A DNA stretch of 64,000 bases from Lysobacter sp. M2-1 (lineage in GTDB: Bacteria > Pseudomonadota > Gammaproteobacteria > Xanthomonadales > Xanthomonadaceae). The position numbers were made by a program, and so were the translations under genes. A model generated the notes under the pieces. That model made no database searches. It had not been told where the DNA came from and saw only the letters and a list, made by a program, of their open reading frames with translations. The stretch spans positions 1,426,001-1,490,000 of the forward strand of contig NZ_JAKPBU010000001.1 in the NCBI RefSeq assembly GCF_022662495.1, in the 5' to 3' direction. Shown here one piece after another: positions 60,728 through 64,000 of this stretch (its first letter is position 1; each line of letters opens with the position of its first letter).

Positions 60728-61299
60728 GCACCCGCGTCCTGCGCGAGCGCGCGCTGCGCCGCCAGGCCCGCCCACACCAGCGACAGCGCGATGACGACAC
60801 CCGTGATGGTCCAGGCATAAGGCGGCACGAACACGGTCATGACGCCGTAGGCGGCGAGCATGAGCACGCCGCTCCACAGCAACGGGCGTTCCAGGTGCAC
60901 GCCCGCCAGCGCATACAGCAGGCCTGTGGTGAACAGGAAACCGGCACCGCCCTGCTGCGGGCTCACCCGGCCCATGAACATCGGCAACGCGGTGAGCAGG
61001 AAGGCGATGCCGCCGATGCCCCAGTGCAGGCCGTAGCGCAGGCCCAGCTCGCGGTCGTTGATGCCGCTGCGCTGTTCCGCGCGCGCGCCCAGCCACCAGC
61101 TCAGCAGTCCGCCGCCGACGCCGGCCGCGAGCCAGAATAGGTTGGTGGCCCGTGGCGCGAAGTCGGGCAGGGCGAATCCCACCGCAATGATCGCGGCCCA
61201 CAGGAAATAGATCGCCGGCACGCCCATCGGCCGGTCGCGGCGGCGCACGGCGCCGGCGATGTAGTCGAGATCCTGCTGCAGCTGCTCGTGACTGGGCAT
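60724..61299 (-). CDS. Membrane protein partner of the winged-helix regulator
   Basis: A 191-residue protein with about six hydrophobic segments (YFLWAAIIAVGFALPDFA, LFWLAAGVGGGLLSWWLG, WGIGGIAFLLTALPMFMG, GFLFTTGLLYALAGV, LWSGVLMLAAYGVMTVFV, WTITGVVIALSLVWAGLAA). No named family is recognised. It is the first gene of a two-gene unit with the regulator and has its own TTGACA promoter and Shine-Dalgarno (CGGAG about nine bases upstream). It may sense membrane or signal state for the regulator; that is inference. Confidence 0.85.
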   Translation of the reverse strand: MPSHEQLQQDLDYIAGAVRRRDRPMGVPAIYFLWAAIIAVGFALPDFAPRATNLFWLAAGVGGGLLSWWLGARAEQRSGINDRELGLRYGLHWGIGGIAFLLTALPMFMGRVSPQQGGAGFLFTTGLLYALAGVHLERPLLWSGVLMLAAYGVMTVFVPPYAWTITGVVIALSLVWAGLAAQRALAQDAGA

Positions 61300-61327
61300 G
61301 TGTGTGCTCCGTTCGTGGAGATATCGC

Positions 61328-61355
61328 AGAGTACTCTATAAACTAGAGTTGTCAA
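61328..61355 (-). promoter_or_regulatory. Sigma-70 promoter with operator dyad for the regulator/membrane-protein unit
   Basis: On the minus strand TTGACA (61355-61350) is followed after 16 bases by TACTCT (61333-61328), 28 bases before ATG 61299. The spacer holds a perfect 17-base dyad ACTCTA-TAAAC-TAGAGT (61333-61349). Its position covers the polymerase site, as expected for autorepression by the winged-helix regulator. Confidence 0.65.
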
Positions 61356-61420
61356 GGGTATCAATGGCGCATATGCACGCGGATAGCCGCGCCGTGCGCC
61401 GCTGTCGATTGCGTATGATT

Positions 61421-61493
61421 CCGGCGGCAGGCGATGGCCTGCTCCGGCAAGCGCGAACCGCCACCATGGCGGATGCCTGCCCCCGGCGCCGGG
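61421..61493 (+). promoter_or_regulatory. Structured leader before crcB, possible fluoride riboswitch variant
   Basis: Three foldable parts lie 80-150 bases before crcB. A hairpin GCAGGC-GATG-GCCTGC (61427-61442) is flanked by CCGG/CCGG. A second hairpin CCGCC-ACCAT-GGCGG (61458-61472) is followed by GATGCCTGCC, whose GCCTGCC (61475-61481) can pair with GGCAGGC (61426-61432) instead of the local partner. A palindrome CCCGGCGCCGGG follows (61482-61493). AGGCGATGGC, GAACCGCC and GGATGCC resemble parts of the fluoride (crcB) riboswitch, but the order and spacing do not clearly match the consensus. Confidence 0.35.
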
Positions 61494-61570
61494 TGCGTGC
61501 TGGCGCAACGCCGGCTGGGCGAAGAAGTGTTGCGGCAGCGGTATGCGCCGAAGCCGTAGAGGAGACCCGC

Positions 61571-61972
61571 GTGGATGCGATGGCAGCGTTGAGCGTATTC
61601 GTCGGGGCGGGCCTCGGGGCGCTGTTGCGATGGGGTCTGGGCAGCGCGTTGAATCCGCTGTTTCCGAACGTCCCGCTGGGCACCCTGGCCGCGAACCTGG
61701 TCGGCGGTTTCCTGATGGGCCTGGTGCTTGGCCTGTTCGTGCAGTTCGAGACCCTGCCGCCGGCGCTGCGGCTGGCGGTGACGACGGGCTTTCTCGGCGG
61801 CCTGACCACGTTCTCGACGTTCTCGGCGGAAACCACGACCCTGCTCCTGCGCGGTCAGTACGGCTGGGCTTCCGTCGCCGTCGCTGCGCACGTGGTCGGT
61901 TCGCTGCTGGCCACGCTGGCCGGCATCCTCGCCGTGCGCATGTTGCTGCGATATTCGGGAGGTGGCGCATGA
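61571..61972 (+). CDS. crcB: Fluoride channel CrcB/Fluc
   Basis: A 133-residue membrane protein with four helices. Family motifs are FVGAGLGALLRWGLGSALN, PLGTLAANLVGGFLMGLVLGLF, the Na+-site and pore region TTGFLGGLTTFSTFSAETTTLL, and the C-terminal helix. It exports fluoride as a dimer. GTG 61571 is preferred because a Shine-Dalgarno AGGAG lies six bases upstream; ATG 61580 is the alternative. Its stop overlaps the DUF190 gene (ATGA). Confidence 0.95.
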   Translation: MDAMAALSVFVGAGLGALLRWGLGSALNPLFPNVPLGTLAANLVGGFLMGLVLGLFVQFETLPPALRLAVTTGFLGGLTTFSTFSAETTTLLLRGQYGWASVAVAAHVVGSLLATLAGILAVRMLLRYSGGGA

Positions 61973-62313
61973 AGGGCGTGCATCTGCGGCTGTACACCTA
62001 CGAGTACCGCAAGCATCACGGCGAGCCGGTCTACGCCTGGCTGCTCGACCACGCGCGCAAGCTCGGCATCCCGGGCGGCTCGGCCTACCGCGCGATGGCC
62101 GGTTACGGCCGGCATGGCCTGCGCCACGAACAGCATTTTTTCGAGCTTGCGGGGCAGGAACCGGTGCTGGTCGAGTTCATCGTGTCGGCGCAACAGGCGG
62201 ACGCGTTTATCGCGGCACTCGAAGCCGAAGGCCTGGATCTGTTCTACGCCTGCCTGCCGGTCGAATATGGCGTGACCGGTGCGCGCGAGGCGCCGCCACG
62301 AGATGACGACTAG
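61969..62313 (+). CDS. DUF190 family protein
   Basis: A 114-residue protein of the DUF190 family, which is often encoded beside crcB. Sequence landmarks are GVHLRLYTYEYRKHHGEPVYAWLLDHARKLGIPGGSAYRAMAGYGRHG and PVLVEFIVSAQQADAFIAALEAEGL. The fold is ferredoxin-like (PII-like). It probably supports or regulates fluoride export, but its role is not established. It starts inside the crcB stop codon. Confidence 0.93.
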   Translation: MKGVHLRLYTYEYRKHHGEPVYAWLLDHARKLGIPGGSAYRAMAGYGRHGLRHEQHFFELAGQEPVLVEFIVSAQQADAFIAALEAEGLDLFYACLPVEYGVTGAREAPPRDDD

Positions 62314-62361
62314 CCTGCGACGCCTGCGATCCGGCCGCCGGCGCCGGCCTGGTCGTGCCGC

Positions 62362-63732
62362 TTAGGCGTAGCGCGCTTTCAGCATTGCGAACGCGGCGCG
62401 CAGCGCCTGCGCCTCGCCGCCCACCGGGCGGCCCGCACGCTCGCTGTCGTTCCAGCTGTACACGTCCAGATGCGCCCAGGCCTGGCCCTTGGGCACGAAG
62501 CGCTGCAGGTAGATCGCGGCGGTGATGCTGCCGGCCATGGTCGAACTGCTGGCGTTGGCGATGTCGGCCACGTGGCTGGTCAGATAACGCACGTACGGCT
62601 GCCATAGCGGCATCCGCCACAGCGGATCGCGGGTCTGCGTGCCGGCCGCCAGCCAGTCGTGCGCCAGCGCATCGTCGTTGCTGTACAGCGCCGGCAACTC
62701 GGGGCCCAGTGCGATGCGCGCCGCGCCGGTGAGGGTGGCGAAGTCCAGCAGCAGTGCGGGCGATTGCTCGCCGGCGTAGGCCAGCGCATCGCACAGCACC
62801 ATCCGGCCTTCGGCATCGGTGTTGTCGATTTCCACGCTCACGCCCTTGCGCGTGGCGACCACCTCACCGGGGCGGAAGGCGTTGGGTCCGATCGCGTTCT
62901 CCACCGCCGGCACCAGCAGGGTCAGCCGCAGCGGCAGCCTGCGCGCCATGACCAGCTCGGCCAGCGCGATTGCATGCGCCGCGCCGCCCATGTCCTTCTT
63001 CATGTTGCGCATGCCGGCGGCGGCCTTGATGTCCAAACCGCCGGTGTCGAAGCACACGCCTTTGCCGACCAGGGCCAGATGCGGATGGCTGGCATCGCCC
63101 CAGCGCAGTTCGATCAGGCGCGGTGCGCGGTGCGAGGCCCGTCCCACCGCATGGATCGCCGGGAAATTGGCCTCCAGCAGCGCATCGCCTTCCACCACCT
63201 CGACTTCAGCGCCGTGGGCCAGCGCGATCTCGCGCACCACCTGCTCGAGCTCCTGCGGGCCCATGTGCTCGGTCGGGGTGTTGACCAGGTCGCGCACCCG
63301 CGTGCAGGCCGCGATCAGGTCGGCGGTTTCGGCATCCGCATCGTCCAGCACCAGCCGCGCGGGTGCGCGCGTGGCCGCCTTGTAGCGGGTGAACCGGTAC
63401 GCGCCCAGGCCCCAGCCGAGCTGCAGCGCACGGCGCGCGTCATCGTCCAGTTCGCCCTGCAGGCGCCAGTCGCCCGGCGGCAGCGCATAGGGCGCGTGCG
63501 CGTAGGCGAATGGATCGTGCGGGTCCGCAACGCCGAGCACCGCGCCGCCGATGCCGTTGCCACCCGGCAGCAGCACCAGGCTGCCCGTGCCCGCGCTGAA
63601 GGTCTGCGCGTCCAGCCACTGTCCGATTTCCGGCAGCTGCGCCTGGCGCCATTCGTCCAGTCCGGCCTGCTGCACGCAGTGCAGCGGACGGGCGTCGGCG
63701 GAGCTGGCGGCGAATGCGTCGGCTGGATTCAT
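62362..63732 (-). CDS. Leucyl-aminopeptidase family protein (peptidase M17)
   Basis: A 456-residue M17 aminopeptidase. The metal-site motifs are clear: LALVGKGVCFDTGGLDIK, NMKKDMGGAAHAIAL, and the family signature NTDAEGRMVLCDALAYA. The N-terminal ~160 residues form the variable domain. ATG 63732 is preferred; the longer reading from 63834 adds 34 charged residues. It removes N-terminal residues from peptides in the cytoplasm. It is not the typical PepA size class (about 500 residues) and lacks PepA's DNA-binding features as far as can be seen. Confidence 0.93.
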   Translation of the reverse strand: MNPADAFAASSADARPLHCVQQAGLDEWRQAQLPEIGQWLDAQTFSAGTGSLVLLPGGNGIGGAVLGVADPHDPFAYAHAPYALPPGDWRLQGELDDDARRALQLGWGLGAYRFTRYKAATRAPARLVLDDADAETADLIAACTRVRDLVNTPTEHMGPQELEQVVREIALAHGAEVEVVEGDALLEANFPAIHAVGRASHRAPRLIELRWGDASHPHLALVGKGVCFDTGGLDIKAAAGMRNMKKDMGGAAHAIALAELVMARRLPLRLTLLVPAVENAIGPNAFRPGEVVATRKGVSVEIDNTDAEGRMVLCDALAYAGEQSPALLLDFATLTGAARIALGPELPALYSNDDALAHDWLAAGTQTRDPLWRMPLWQPYVRYLTSHVADIANASSSTMAGSITAAIYLQRFVPKGQAWAHLDVYSWNDSERAGRPVGGEAQALRAAFAMLKARYA

Positions 63733-63917
63733 GTCGATGCGCTGCGGAAGGGCCGTTGGTCGGCCACGGAGCCATTCTAGCCGGGCGCCGCGGTGCCGGT
63801 TTGGCGCGCGCGTGTGGATGCGCGAGGCGCTCACGCGGTCGCATGACTGTCGCCACTGCCTGCGGCAGGCGTGCCCATGATGGAATCCGGGCGGATTTTT
63901 TACCGAGGTGATGCGTG

Positions 63918-64000
63918 ATGCGTTGGCGCTGCTTGCTGTCGACCGTGCTGCTGCTGTGTGTGTGCGTCGCTGCGCGCGCTGAAGGCCCGCAGGCCCCGGC
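63918..64000 (+). CDS. Start of a secreted protein, cut by the window edge
   Basis: The first 27 codons are visible from ATG 63918: MRWRCLLSTVLLLCVCVAAR then AEGPQAP. This is a signal peptide with a likely cleavage at ARA-E. A Shine-Dalgarno-like GAGGTG lies about eight bases upstream. Nothing about the function can be said. Confidence 0.7.
   Translation, partial: MRWRCLLSTVLLLCVCVAARAEGPQAP

Noticed and set aside
55227-61299. The ABC genes as a LolCDE lipoprotein-sorting system
   Set aside because: The presence of a HlyD-type adaptor and the permease style fit MacAB-like export better; LolCDE has no adaptor.
61421-61481. A canonical fluoride riboswitch before crcB
   Set aside because: Some sequence blocks match, but the first stem closes around only GATG, leaving no proper pseudoknot loop. 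It is reported only as a possible variant.

Overview
The window is high-GC, densely packed proteobacterial chromosome, and everything points to the family Xanthomonadaceae/Lysobacteraceae (Lysobacter, Luteimonas or a close relative). The evidence is an HslV with a long N-terminal propeptide before its catalytic threonine, the order lptM-dapF-DUF484-xerC-hslV-hslU, the cluster mreBCD-mrdA-rodA-mltB-rlpA-dacC-DUF493-lipB-lipA, several secreted S9/M1/M17 peptidases, and many copies of short inverted repeats built on GTGGGAGCGGCC/GTAGGAGCG. I see no tRNA, rRNA, CRISPR array, prophage, transposase or replication origin. Genus and product names are read from the sequence by eye, without database searches.

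Layout. 1-4.8 kb: the 5' part of a molybdopterin oxidoreductase with a duplicated start region, a lipoprotein, a WYL regulator coupled to a patatin-like phospholipase, a lipocalin and a small membrane protein. 4.8-9.3 kb: two secreted S9 prolyl-oligopeptidase-type enzymes. 9.3-14.9 kb: YbaN-like protein, then lptM-dapF-DUF484-xerC-hslV-hslU, whose later junctions are filled by repeats and by a remnant of a Rieske oxygenase gene. 15-21.7 kb, minus strand: a phosphoglycerol-transferase-like membrane enzyme, a gene-free stretch, a fungal-type cytosine deaminase homologue, a FucP-type sugar transporter, an exported HExxH protein and an AraC regulator. 21.8-28.9 kb: ubiE, a GGDEF protein, an M1 peptidase lipoprotein, a membrane-anchored alpha/beta hydrolase, a lipoprotein with a repeat inserted in its start region, a small AT-richer membrane ORF and a PfkB-family kinase.

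29-42.5 kb is the cell-elongation block (MreBCD, PBP2, RodA, then MltB, RlpA, a D,D-carboxypeptidase) running into lipoate synthesis (DUF493, LipB, an unknown protein, LipA). It is interrupted by a ~500 bp nested inverted-repeat element at 35.3-35.8 kb. 42.7-49.2 kb: tail-specific protease, an Ada-like methyltransferase, an Lrp/AsnC regulator facing a YedA-type exporter, RarD and a DinB-fold protein. 49.3-55.1 kb, minus strand: a periplasmic molybdenum-hydroxylase operon with one [2Fe-2S] subunit, two paralogous large subunits and a di-haem cytochrome lipoprotein between them. 55.2-61.3 kb, minus strand: an ABC export system (adaptor, ATPase, two permeases, small membrane protein) preceded by a self-overlapping regulator/membrane-protein pair with a clear TTGACA promoter and an operator-like dyad. 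61.4-62.3 kb: a structured leader, the fluoride channel crcB and DUF190. 62.4-63.7 kb: an M17 aminopeptidase. The right edge cuts a secreted protein after 27 codons.

The most notable observations are the two-catalytic-subunit Mo-hydroxylase operon, the large nested inverted repeat, repeats inserted inside or against coding sequences, a -10-like hexamer placed 5-6 nt before the ATG of five genes (suggesting leaderless mRNAs), and the foldable leader before crcB.
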